DNA of 64,000 nt from Sinorhizobium alkalisoli (GTDB lineage: Bacteria > Pseudomonadota > Alphaproteobacteria > Rhizobiales > Rhizobiaceae). Position 1 is the stretch's first letter, and each line of letters starts with the position of its first letter. A program made the translations under genes and the position numbers. Below the pieces are notes generated by a model. That model made no database searches and was not told where the DNA came from. It was given only the letters and a program-made list of their open reading frames with translations. Location: contig NZ_CP034910.1 of assembly GCF_008932245.1 (NCBI RefSeq), positions 1,860,001-1,924,000 of the forward strand, read 5' to 3'. Positions 16,476 through 25,409 of the stretch are shown piece by piece.

Positions 16476-18194
16476 ATGACAAGCCATGCAAACCCCTCTT
16501 CCCTTGTCGGCAGCCTTGAATCGCTGAACGCCGACCTCCCCGCTGGCGCCATCATCCATGCGTGGCTGAAGGCAGTTGGGGCCGGAGCACCGGCCGAGAT
16601 GACGGCGAGCCGGGAAGGAAAGGAAATTGGCCGGCTCTCCGCGGGAAATGCCGAGGAATTCGAGCACGGGACGTTGGTCGTTGAGGGTGGCGGCAAGACC
16701 GTGCTCACCTACGACCCGACCACCACCGCTGTCTCGGTTGTCTATGCCTTCTCAGAAGCGAGCGTTTTCAAGGAGGGCATCCGTGTGCTCTTGTACGGCG
16801 AGGGTAATGCGCCGCCCGCCGTTCCGGGCAGCTACCATTTCCGGCCCCCCTTCGGCTGGATGAACGACCCGAACGGATTCGGCCGCTTCAGCGACCACGT
16901 GCATCTCTTCTATCAGCACTACCCGCACAGCCTTCGCTGGAACACCATGCATTGGGGCCACGCGGTCTCCGAAGACTATTTGCACTGGCGACATCTGCCG
17001 GTCTTTCTCTTTCCCTCCGCGGAGCTTTCGGCACGAGCCGACGGCCGTGGCGGCGCCTTTTCCGGTTCGGCCATTCCGCGTTCCGGCGAAGAACCGGGCA
17101 TCCGCGTCTTCTTCACCGAACAGGTCAAGGACCGTGAGCCCGAGGAACAGATCCAGTTGACCGCGGTAAGCCACGACCTTATGACCGCCGGCCCAGCCGA
17201 ACTCGTTCTTGCCGAGCGCCCGATGGGCCTGGATCTGACACTCGATTTCCGCGACCCCTACGTGTTCAAGGCCCCTGATGGCCGCTGGAAGATGCTTGTC
17301 GGCAGCCGCGATCAGGCGGGGGGCGTCGTCCTCATTTACGAAACTGCTGATCCGGATGCAGCCGCCGGTTGGACTTACATCGGCATTCTCCACCGCGAGG
17401 ACCGTTTCGGGATGACGGCTGCCGAATGTCCCTGCATCATACCGCTCGACGGGGCGGAGGACGATCCGCAAACCCGCTGGGCGCTGATTTTCGGGCTGCT
17501 CACCAGCCGCGATCCGGCGACCGGCAGGCGCAACCTCACGGTCGCGACCGTCGGCCGTTTCGACGGCCGATCCTTCTTCAGGGAGTTCGAGCAGGAGCTG
17601 GATTTCGGTACCGACGCCTATGCATTCCAGGCCTTCGTCGATCGTGCCGGCCCAGTCGGCATCGCTTGGCTCGCCAACTGGACGGATGTATCGAAGAAGA
17701 CCGATTTCCCGACGGCGATGACGCTGCCGCGCCGTCTCCTGCTCGAAGACGGCGCGTTGCGGACGCCGCCGGTCGCGGGCGCCGAGAGCCTGCGTCGGCA
17801 ACTCATCGACGATCACCGGCTGCTTTCCGGCGAGGCGGTGGATCTCGGCAACGGCGCCGTCGAGATCGTCATCGATCTTTCGGCACCGGGCGCTGCATTC
17901 GATCTCGAATTCGACCATCCCGAGGTCGAACTCGGGCTCCGACTCGACGAGCAGGGTTTGAGCATCCTCTATGACGCGCCTGAGGGCAAATTTCCGCCCC
18001 GCTACATCGCTGCCGGGGCTCGGCCCTCGACGCTTCGCATCTTCCTCGACATGGGCTCGATCGAAGTGTTTGCGGACAATGGCCGCTGGACGGGCACGAA
18101 GCGCCTGCCCGGTTTCGACGGAATCCGCTCCGCCCGCCTCATCGCGCACCAGGGCAATGTCGCAGCCGCCCGCCTATGGCAACTCGCGCTCTGA
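16476..18194 (+). CDS. cytoplasmic GH32 beta-fructosidase
   Basis: 572-residue glycoside hydrolase family 32 enzyme without signal peptide. An N-terminal beta-rich extension (about 1-115) precedes the five-bladed propeller. The nucleophile is Asp131 in GWMNDPNGF, the transition-state Asp260 is in FRDPYVF, and the acid/base Glu317 is in AAECPC. A C-terminal beta-sandwich (LRIFLDMGSIEVFADNG) completes the fold. The family hydrolyses sucrose, inulin or levan oligomers. Lying inside the importer operon, it most likely splits imported fructo-oligosaccharides to fructose. Exact preference (invertase or exo-fructosidase) cannot be read from sequence. Confidence 0.92.
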   Translation: MTSHANPSSLVGSLESLNADLPAGAIIHAWLKAVGAGAPAEMTASREGKEIGRLSAGNAEEFEHGTLVVEGGGKTVLTYDPTTTAVSVVYAFSEASVFKEGIRVLLYGEGNAPPAVPGSYHFRPPFGWMNDPNGFGRFSDHVHLFYQHYPHSLRWNTMHWGHAVSEDYLHWRHLPVFLFPSAELSARADGRGGAFSGSAIPRSGEEPGIRVFFTEQVKDREPEEQIQLTAVSHDLMTAGPAELVLAERPMGLDLTLDFRDPYVFKAPDGRWKMLVGSRDQAGGVVLIYETADPDAAAGWTYIGILHREDRFGMTAAECPCIIPLDGAEDDPQTRWALIFGLLTSRDPATGRRNLTVATVGRFDGRSFFREFEQELDFGTDAYAFQAFVDRAGPVGIAWLANWTDVSKKTDFPTAMTLPRRLLLEDGALRTPPVAGAESLRRQLIDDHRLLSGEAVDLGNGAVEIVIDLSAPGAAFDLEFDHPEVELGLRLDEQGLSILYDAPEGKFPPRYIAAGARPSTLRIFLDMGSIEVFADNGRWTGTKRLPGFDGIRSARLIAHQGNVAAARLWQLAL

Positions 18195-18215
18195 CAAGTC
18201 AACAGGGAGAACTTC

Positions 18216-19262
18216 ATGGCATCCGTCTCGATCGAACAGGTTCGCAAGCAATACGGCGCCGTGCCGGTTATCCACGGCGTCTCCATGGACATTGAGGATG
18301 GCGAATTCGTCACCCTCGTCGGCCCCTCGGGGTGCGGCAAGTCAACGCTTCTGCGCATGCTTGCCGGGCTTGAGGATATCAGCGGCGGCGACATCCGCAT
18401 CGGCGGCCGCGTCGTTAACGATGTGGCGCCGAAGGAGCGCGACATCGCCATGGTCTTTCAGAGCTACGCGCTCTATCCCCATATGACGGTCGCACAGAAT
18501 ATGGGGTTCGCGCTCAGGCTCAAGGGCCAGGATAAGGCAACGATCGACGAGCGCGTGCGCGAGGCGGCCGACATCCTGGCGCTGGGCCCCCTGCTCGACC
18601 GGCTGCCGAAACAACTTTCCGGCGGGCAGCGCCAGCGTGTGGCAATGGGGCGTGCAATCGTCCGCCACCCGCAGGTCTTCCTGTTCGATGAACCGCTGTC
18701 GAACCTCGACGCCAAGCTGCGCGTCACCATGCGTGCAGAGATCAAGGAATTGCACCAGCGCCTGAAAACCACCACCGTCTACGTCACCCACGATCAGATC
18801 GAGGCGATGACCATGGCGGACCGGATCGTCGTGATGCGCGGCGGCAAGGTCGAGCAGATCGGCAGGCCGCTGGAGCTTTACGACCGGCCGGCCAACACAT
18901 TCGTCGCGAGTTTCATCGGCTCACCAGCGATGAATCTCTTAGAGGGTAGGATCGTGGACGGATCATTCGTCACCAGCGGCGGCGTGGCCTTGCCGCTGCC
19001 GAGCGACGGCAAGGGCGATGCAGCCGGCATCTACGGCATTCGACCGGAACATTTGACGATTACCGAAAGCGGCGCCCCCGCCACCGTCGTGGTCGTGGAG
19101 CCGACGGGGTCCGAAACGCATGTGATCGTGAAACTCGGATCAGCGGAGATGACGCTGGTGCTGCGCGACCGGGTCGACCTGGACCCGGGCCAGCCGATCA
19201 CGATCGCCCCGGATCCCTCGAAGATCCATCTATTCTCTTCAGAAGGAGTGCGCCTCAACTGA
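18216..19262 (+). CDS. sugar ABC transporter ATP-binding protein (MsmK/UgpC type)
   Basis: 348 residues. Walker A GPSGCGKST, signature LSGGQRQRVAMGRAI, Walker B VFLFDEPLSNLD, H-loop THDQIEAM, and a C-terminal TOBE/OB region (YGIRPEHLTI). It energises the CUT1 importer; the regulatory C-terminal domain often receives inducer-exclusion signals in the MalK family. It is the last gene of the operon and is convergent with the second LacI gene. Confidence 0.93.
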   Translation: MASVSIEQVRKQYGAVPVIHGVSMDIEDGEFVTLVGPSGCGKSTLLRMLAGLEDISGGDIRIGGRVVNDVAPKERDIAMVFQSYALYPHMTVAQNMGFALRLKGQDKATIDERVREAADILALGPLLDRLPKQLSGGQRQRVAMGRAIVRHPQVFLFDEPLSNLDAKLRVTMRAEIKELHQRLKTTTVYVTHDQIEAMTMADRIVVMRGGKVEQIGRPLELYDRPANTFVASFIGSPAMNLLEGRIVDGSFVTSGGVALPLPSDGKGDAAGIYGIRPEHLTITESGAPATVVVVEPTGSETHVIVKLGSAEMTLVLRDRVDLDPGQPITIAPDPSKIHLFSSEGVRLN

Positions 19263-19288
19263 CGCGCCGCCGGGCAACTGGCGTGACC

Positions 19289-20293
19289 TCAGAACGACGC
19301 TCGCTCGACAAAACGGCCGGACACCCGCACGATCCCTGGCGGGTGCGTGTCCGGTTCGATCGCGGCGAACATCGCCGCGGCACCCATCTCGTAGTATGGG
19401 AGCGCCATGGTCGACAAGCCAGGCTGCAGCATTTTCGCGATCGGGTGCAGATTGTCGAAACTTGCCACGCCAACGTCTTGGCCGACCTTCAACCCGAGAT
19501 CCGCTAACGCGAAGTAGACGTTCATCGCGAGCATGTCCTGGCCACAGAGAATCAGGTCTGGGCGAGCGGCCGCGGCCATGAGTCCCGGAAGGATGTGATC
19601 AGCAATGAACACCGGGGCACCTGCGCTATCCCGAACGACGGCGGTGTGGACGGCACCCGAGAGATCGAGGCCGCGCGCCGCGCCCGCTTCGACAAAGCCG
19701 CGCGCTCGCAGCGGGGCCGCAACGATATCTTCGGGAAGGTTCAGGAATACTGGCCGCCGGTAGCTGCGATCAAGGATGATCGACGTCAACTCGTATGCGA
19801 GCCGATAGTCGTCCGGCACGATGGCGTGATACCCGCCAACGGCGTCGAAGCAATTCAGCAGCACGCAGGGAATGCGGGTTGCGGTGCGATCGACCGACTG
19901 GTGATAGGGGGTCGCATAGATCACCGCTTCGGCCCGAAAAGCGGCAAGCTGCTCTTCTGCGTGCCGTTCCGTCTCGCTGTTTCGTTCGACGTTGAACAGC
20001 ATCATCTGCTTGCCGGCTTTCCAGGCGGCATCCTGGGCGCCGCGGATGAGTTCTATCGAGGAGGAGGTGGTGGCGACCCGGTCGGATATGAAGCCGATGA
20101 CATTGCTCTTCTGCGATCGCATCATGCGCGCCGCCTGAGAAGGCGTGTAGCCGAGTTCGCCGATGATGGCTTCAATCCGCGCACGTGTCTCCGCGTTCAC
20201 CAGCGGGTCACGATTGATGACCCGTGATACGGTTTTCAACGACGTCCGGGCACGCCTTGCAATCTCCCGCTGCGTAATCAACGACCCCTCCAA
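19289..20293 (-). CDS. LacI-family regulator, probable repressor of the levanase gene
   Basis: 334 residues. Helix-turn-helix TQREIARRARTSLKTVSRVI, hinge YTPSQAARMMRSQKS, then the effector domain (VIGFISDRVATTSSSIELI, LILCGQDMLAMNVYFAL, VGQDVGVASFDN). It is transcribed away from the levanase gene, whose upstream region contains two copies of a GTGAGACA-containing repeat spaced 42 bases apart. The position makes it the likely regulator of the levanase and possibly of the transport operon. It is a distinct paralogue of the regulator at 12164. Confidence 0.88.
   Translation of the reverse strand: MEGSLITQREIARRARTSLKTVSRVINRDPLVNAETRARIEAIIGELGYTPSQAARMMRSQKSNVIGFISDRVATTSSSIELIRGAQDAAWKAGKQMMLFNVERNSETERHAEEQLAAFRAEAVIYATPYHQSVDRTATRIPCVLLNCFDAVGGYHAIVPDDYRLAYELTSIILDRSYRRPVFLNLPEDIVAAPLRARGFVEAGAARGLDLSGAVHTAVVRDSAGAPVFIADHILPGLMAAAARPDLILCGQDMLAMNVYFALADLGLKVGQDVGVASFDNLHPIAKMLQPGLSTMALPYYEMGAAAMFAAIEPDTHPPGIVRVSGRFVERASF
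19317..19354 (+). terminator. possible terminator of the transport operon inside the 3' end of lacI
   Basis: CCGGACAC (19317-19324) pairs with GTGTCCGG (19347-19354), with inner complementary CCGC and GCGG. It sits just after the ATPase stop and overlaps the antisense end of the convergent LacI gene. No U-tract, so this is tentative. Confidence 0.35.
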
Positions 20294-20354
20294 GTTTCTT
20301 CGGCCACTTATATCGGACGATCGGCCAGCGGGGCAATCTCATAGGACGGATATT

Positions 20355-20416
20355 GACAACGTGAGACAATGCATGGACAGTGCAAGAAGCGCATATGACA
20401 TCGTGAGACATTTGCA
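20355..20416. promoter_or_regulatory. tandem operator-like repeats upstream of the levanase gene
   Basis: GACAACGTGAGACAATGCA at 20355 and GACATCGTGAGACATTTGCA at 20397 differ at few positions and start exactly 42 bases apart, close to four helix turns, so both face the same side of DNA. The first overlaps a TTGACA -35 candidate. They lie between the LacI gene and the levanase and are good candidates for its binding sites. Confidence 0.5.
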
Positions 20417-20550
20417 ACACCTGAAAAGACTTCCGGGAGGGGAGCCTGTGCGAACCGATGGGAATGCGGGCGTTGTCCGACGAGGTATGTGGATCTGGAG
20501 GCGACAGGAGCGAGCGATGACTGCTCTCTCCTGGCAATCGGGAGGGAAAG

Positions 20551-23500
20551 ATGACTTCAAGCGCGGCGAAGCGGCCTACCTACAATTCTCCGTCACAAGC
20601 ACACTGGGTCAGTGCCCCCCCGGGATCGTTCCAGCTCGAGACGCCCTTGGGAAAGGCTTCGAACGCCGACCTCGTACAGTGGATCACTGAGGATGTTGCG
20701 CTGCCTCACCGTGTCGTGGAGCAGACCGAAGACACGAACAACAGCGGCGTCGGCGACAAACCGGACGCCAAACCGGTCGATCAGGAGCAGTCGCTCGGGA
20801 GATCCGACGACGGCGATTCGATCCTCCAGGAACCCGAACTCCGCCACGACCGCAACGTATTCCGGCAGGACAATTCCGGTGACGACGACCATTGGGACGT
20901 GCGTGCCGCCGTTTCGCTAGTCGGCGAGGCAGAGGTCTATAAGTTCGCTCCCAAAGAGTGGAGCTTTCTCTCGCTCCGTGGGCCGGCCGACGCCTTCGAT
21001 GATCTCCGAATTGGACCGAACTCTCCTGAGTTTGTCGGGCGAGACGACGCAGCTACCGAAGGGTTAGATGCCGGCCATAGCGGACCTGAACCCGCTTCTG
21101 TCGCCGTTGCCTTGTCGCCTACACCTGTCCAGGAGACAGGGTCCGCCGAGGAGCCCTACCGGCCGACTTACCACTTTGCCCCGGAAACGAACTGGATAAA
21201 TGACCCGAACGGGTTGTTCTATCTCGACGGCGTTTACCACATGTTCTTCCAATATAATCCGGAGGGCAGCCAGTGGGGCAACATGTCCTGGGGACACGCC
21301 ACCAGCACCGACCTTGTCAACTGGACCGAGCACGAGGTTGCCCTTCCCTACGGCGCCGAGCAGCAGATTTTTTCCGGAAGCATCGTGGTCGACTACAACA
21401 ACACCAGCGGCTTCGGTTATGGCGCGAACGGCGAGCCGCCGGTGGTGGCGATCTACACCGCCAATATCCCGCCGCAGAACGGCGAACCCCAGGATCAGGA
21501 GCAGGCGCTTGCCTACAGCCATGACGGCGGCATGACCTGGACATTTTACGAGGGCAATCCGGTCCTTGACATTCCGGACCCGGAGTTCCGCGACCCCAAG
21601 GTTTTTTGGCAAGACAATCCCGGTGACGACGACTATTGGGTCATGGGCGTCGCCCGCCCGCTCAGCCGCGAGGCAGAGTTCTACAAATCCTACGACCTGA
21701 AGGACTGGAGCTATCTCTCTTCCTTCGGACCGGCCAACGCCGTCGGCGGCATTTGGGAGGTGCCCGACCTCATCAAGATGACGGTCGAGAATACCGGCGA
21801 GACCAAATATCTGCTGATCCAGAACCTCAATCCCGGCGGCATCGCGGGCGGATCGGCGGCGCAATACTTCATTGGCGATTGGGATGGAGTGACGTTCACT
21901 GCCGATAACATCAACACCGCCGGAAACGCTGACGACGTCGTTTTCGACGGGTTCGAGTCCGGCTATGATGGCTGGACGGTCGAGGGTTCCGCCTTTGGCT
22001 CCGGCCCCGCTTCGGGAGTCATCGGCTTTCAGTCCCCGGTTGTCGGCTTCGACGGCGCAGGGCTCGTCAACAGCTTCCGCGATCCGCAGGGCAATGCGGG
22101 CGATTCCGGTACCGGGCGGATGCTGAGCGATACGTTCACGATCGAGAAGAACTTCATCAACTTCAAGATCGGCGGCGGGGGCCATGCCATCAACCTCGAC
22201 GTGATCCGCGATCCAGGCGCTCCTGGCGGCACGACCATCGCCGACTTCGAGTACGGACTGCCTCAGGGCTGGGTCGGCACGGGTCACTTTGTCACGACCA
22301 GCCCGGTCGTGGCGGGAAACTCCAACGGTCCCGGCCAGTTGGCGAACTGGGACGGCGTCGGGCTGCTGAGCACGTTCAACGTGCCTGACGGGACCTACGA
22401 CAGCCCCACGGGGACGATCACCTCGCCCGAGTTCGTGATTGATGCGAAGTACATCAACTTCAAGATCGGCGGCGGAAACCACAACGGCGTCGATACGCCC
22501 GATCCGCTAACCCAGATGCAGCTCATCGTCGATGGCCAGGTCGTCCGCACGATGTCAGGCGGATGGAGCGAGGCGCTCGGCCAGCAGCACTGGGACGTCG
22601 AGGAATTCATCGGCAAGTCTGCCCAGATAAGGATCGTCGACGAGCATTCGGGCGGGTTCGGCTACATAATGGTCGATTCGATAGAGATGAACGACTCCCT
22701 GCCTGCAACCGGCGAGATATTCGAGGACTGGGAAGTCGACGGTCCGCCGCCGGGTTGGACGGCCTCTGGCGATTTCGCCGGCTCGGGCGGCCTCGGCCCG
22801 ATCGGAACTTCCTCCGGCAGCGGTTTCGGCTCCGATGTCGGCCGGGTTCTCGATACCTTTTACAGTGGCGACCCGGCTACGGGCGAGCTCACCTCGGACG
22901 CCTTCACGGTCACCAAAGACTACATCAATGTCCGCATGGGTGGCGGCGGCCACACCGGCGAGTTCGGCACGACGGTCGATCTGATCATTGATGGCCAGGT
23001 CGTCGACTTCGCGACGGGCAAATTCAGCGGCATCCTAGACTGGACCTCGTGGGACGTGTCGGAATATGTCGGCCAGCAGGCGCAGATCCGGATCCGCGAT
23101 GCGAGCAGCAGTAGTAGCTGGGGCCATATCTTCGTCGACCGCATCGAATTCGCCGACGAGGCCTTCACGCCGACCCAGCTCAGCCCGACCGCAATCAATC
23201 TGATAGTCGATGGGGAACGGGTCGCGACCGCAAGCGGCAACTTCGACGAGGTCCTCGACTGGAAGGGCTGGGACGTCTCACAATATGTCGGGAGAGAGGC
23301 GCAGATCGAGATCATCGACTACAACACTGGCGCCTGGGGCCACATCAACGTCGACGCAATCACCTTCGCCGACAGCGCCTATCCGACCTCGGAGTTCCTG
23401 GCCGATTGGATCGATTACGGCGCCGATCACTATGCCACGATTTCCTGGCACAACCTGCCCGATGGCGAGCGGCCGACCGCGATCAGCTGGATGAACAATT

Positions 23501-24579
23501 GGGCCTACGCGGCCTCGATCCCGACGGGCGACTTCCGCGGCTCGATGACGATCCCGCGCGAATATTCGCTGCGCGAGGTCGATGGCGAGATTCGGCTGAT
23601 CCAGACGCCGGTCGAGCAACTCCAGGAACTGCGGCGCGAGCATATTTCGGTCGAGGACGTTATGGTTGGCGACGGCTTGCTAAAGGCACCGTTCGAGGGC
23701 AACGCCCTGGAGATCGTCGCCACGTTCAAAGCGGCGGACGCGGATGCGTCACGCTTCGGCGTCAAGGTGCGCGTGGGAGACGGCCAGGAGACGCTGGTGG
23801 GCTATGATGCCACGACCGGCGAGGTGTTTATCGACCGCACCCAGTCCGGCGTTATCCCCGCCGACAGCTTCGCAGCCGTCCATTCCGCACCGATCGAGAT
23901 CACGCCGGAGGGCGATATCAAGCTCCACATCTTCGTGGATGCGGCTTCGGTCGAGCTCTTCGCCAATGACGGCCTGCGCACGATCACCGACCAGATCTTC
24001 CCCGATCCGGAGAGCCTCGGCGTCGAACTCTTTGCCGAGGGCGGCACTGCGACGGCAGATCTCGACATCTGGAAGCTCTCGACCGAGGACGGGAAGGAAC
24101 AGGCGCCACGCAGTTATATCGGGACTGACGGCAACGATCTGCTGACCGCCTGGGAGGGGGCCGAAGGTGCGCTGCGCTTCGACGGTCGCGGTGGCAGTGA
24201 CGTGATCGTGGGGAGCGACAAGATCGACAGGATTGAGGGCGGAGCCGGCAACGACATGCTGCGCGCCGGCGGCGGCAGCGACTGGGTCCACGGCGGAGCC
24301 GGCAACGACATCATTGCCGCCGGCGGGGGCGCACTCGACCGAGTCTGGGGCGGCACGGATGCCGATGTCTTCCTGTTCGCATCGGAAACGAATGACGGTC
24401 ATCGCGATCGTACGGTAATCGGCGATTTCGAAGTCGGCATCGACGTGATCGATCTCGGCGGCGCCGACGTCGTCAACCACAAGAGCCTGTTCGGATCGTT
24501 GGTCCTCACCCTCGATGGCGACGCCGATCAGATCGTTCTAACCGGTGTTACGCGGTATGACGACTCACTGTTCCTTTGA
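20551..24579 (+). CDS. secreted RTX levanase, GH32 with nested extra modules
   Basis: 1342-residue extracellular fructan hydrolase. No Sec signal; a strong GGGAGGG precedes the ATG. Residues about 41-160 are a degraded copy of part of the catalytic domain. The working GH32 domain starts near 204: nucleophile Asp218 (NWINDPNG), Asp348 (FRDP), Glu403 (WEVPDL). Between propeller blades, residues about 465-945 hold a beta-sandwich-like module in a half, full, full, half arrangement (INFKIGGGGH, WDVSEYVG, WGHINVDAI motifs recur). The propeller resumes at DYGADHYATISWHNLP (956) and is followed by the C-terminal sandwich. Residues about 1188-1260 carry RTX repeats (GGAGNDMLRAGGGSDW), and the tail ends DDSLFL, typical of type I secretion. 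The exporter may be that at 43346-46416. The substrate may be levan or inulin. Confidence 0.9.
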   Translation: MTSSAAKRPTYNSPSQAHWVSAPPGSFQLETPLGKASNADLVQWITEDVALPHRVVEQTEDTNNSGVGDKPDAKPVDQEQSLGRSDDGDSILQEPELRHDRNVFRQDNSGDDDHWDVRAAVSLVGEAEVYKFAPKEWSFLSLRGPADAFDDLRIGPNSPEFVGRDDAATEGLDAGHSGPEPASVAVALSPTPVQETGSAEEPYRPTYHFAPETNWINDPNGLFYLDGVYHMFFQYNPEGSQWGNMSWGHATSTDLVNWTEHEVALPYGAEQQIFSGSIVVDYNNTSGFGYGANGEPPVVAIYTANIPPQNGEPQDQEQALAYSHDGGMTWTFYEGNPVLDIPDPEFRDPKVFWQDNPGDDDYWVMGVARPLSREAEFYKSYDLKDWSYLSSFGPANAVGGIWEVPDLIKMTVENTGETKYLLIQNLNPGGIAGGSAAQYFIGDWDGVTFTADNINTAGNADDVVFDGFESGYDGWTVEGSAFGSGPASGVIGFQSPVVGFDGAGLVNSFRDPQGNAGDSGTGRMLSDTFTIEKNFINFKIGGGGHAINLDVIRDPGAPGGTTIADFEYGLPQGWVGTGHFVTTSPVVAGNSNGPGQLANWDGVGLLSTFNVPDGTYDSPTGTITSPEFVIDAKYINFKIGGGNHNGVDTPDPLTQMQLIVDGQVVRTMSGGWSEALGQQHWDVEEFIGKSAQIRIVDEHSGGFGYIMVDSIEMNDSLPATGEIFEDWEVDGPPPGWTASGDFAGSGGLGPIGTSSGSGFGSDVGRVLDTFYSGDPATGELTSDAFTVTKDYINVRMGGGGHTGEFGTTVDLIIDGQVVDFATGKFSGILDWTSWDVSEYVGQQAQIRIRDASSSSSWGHIFVDRIEFADEAFTPTQLSPTAINLIVDGERVATASGNFDEVLDWKGWDVSQYVGREAQIEIIDYNTGAWGHINVDAITFADSAYPTSEFLADWIDYGADHYATISWHNLPDGERPTAISWMNNWAYAASIPTGDFRGSMTIPREYSLREVDGEIRLIQTPVEQLQELRREHISVEDVMVGDGLLKAPFEGNALEIVATFKAADADASRFGVKVRVGDGQETLVGYDATTGEVFIDRTQSGVIPADSFAAVHSAPIEITPEGDIKLHIFVDAASVELFANDGLRTITDQIFPDPESLGVELFAEGGTATADLDIWKLSTEDGKEQAPRSYIGTDGNDLLTAWEGAEGALRFDGRGGSDVIVGSDKIDRIEGGAGNDMLRAGGGSDWVHGGAGNDIIAAGGGALDRVWGGTDADVFLFASETNDGHRDRTVIGDFEVGIDVIDLGGADVVNHKSLFGSLVLTLDGDADQIVLTGVTRYDDSLFL

Positions 24580-24644
24580 CTGCAGAAGCGCGGCCGGTTC
24601 CGCCCGGTCGCGCAATGCCTTCAGAGTGGACTCCATGCGGGCGA

Positions 24645-25409
24645 TCACAAAAATTCCGAGATGGAATCGTCGACAATGATCACGGGTCGGCCGAGAGAGC
24701 AGGCCTCGACCCGTGCGTCGACGCGATAAACGGATTTCAGCATGTCCGCCGTGATAACCTCCCGTGTCGGGCCGCTCGCGGCCACCGAGCCGCCGCTGAT
24801 GACGATCGTATCGTCGCAATAGCGCAGTGCATGGTTCAGGTCGTGCAGTGCGATCAGCACCGCCATGCCTGATTTCGCAGCCAGGCGCTTCATGAAGCCC
24901 AGCACCTCGATCTGACGAAAGAGGTCGAGCGCCGATGTCGGCTCGTCCATCAGGAGCACTTCGGGCTTCCGCACCAGCGCCTGCGCGATCGACACGAGTT
25001 GGCGTTGGCCGCCGGAAAGCTCCCCGAGGCCGCGAAAGGCCAGGTCGTCGATCTTCAGCGCCGCCAGGACACGGTCGATTTCCTTAAGCTCGCTATCCTT
25101 CACTTTCCAGCCGGAGCCTTGCTTGGCCGAGAGCAGCACGGACTCATAAACCGTCAGAACCGCATTGGCGCCGGTGTCCTGCGGCATGTAGCAGATCGCC
25201 CCCGGGCCATTGGCCGTGTCGGAGAGATGGACGAGGCCCGGTCCGGCGGTAAGGCCGGCGATACGCTTGAAGAGCGTCGATTTTCCCGCCGCGTTGGGAC
25301 CGATGACAGCCGTCAGGCGGCCACCCCTCAACGTCCCGGTGCTGATGTCGGATAACACGATGCGCCGACCATAGGTCGCGCCGACCTCCGTGAGCGCCAA
25401 GGCTACCAT
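24645..25409 (-). CDS. metal-chelate ABC transporter ATP-binding protein (FecE type)
   Basis: 254 residues. Walker A GPNAAGKST, signature LSGGQRQLVSIAQAL, Walker B VLLMDEPTSALD, H-loop ALHDLNHAL. Typical of iron-siderophore/heme/cobalamin importers. ATG at 25409; the gene overlaps the permease by 7 bases. Last gene of a four-gene operon (two binding proteins, permease, ATPase). Confidence 0.92.
   Translation of the reverse strand: MVALALTEVGATYGRRIVLSDISTGTLRGGRLTAVIGPNAAGKSTLFKRIAGLTAGPGLVHLSDTANGPGAICYMPQDTGANAVLTVYESVLLSAKQGSGWKVKDSELKEIDRVLAALKIDDLAFRGLGELSGGQRQLVSIAQALVRKPEVLLMDEPTSALDLFRQIEVLGFMKRLAAKSGMAVLIALHDLNHALRYCDDTIVISGGSVAASGPTREVITADMLKSVYRVDARVEACSLGRPVIIVDDSISEFL

Noticed and set aside
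21064..22482. 472-codon minus-strand frame over the levanase
   Set aside because: Shadow of the repetitive GH32 region; the true coding strand carries the catalytic motifs.
24121..24330. Short tandem repeats as a CRISPR or satellite array
   Set aside because: These are RTX-coding repeats (GGxGxD) in frame within the levanase; the similar run at 56650-56940 is in the protease.
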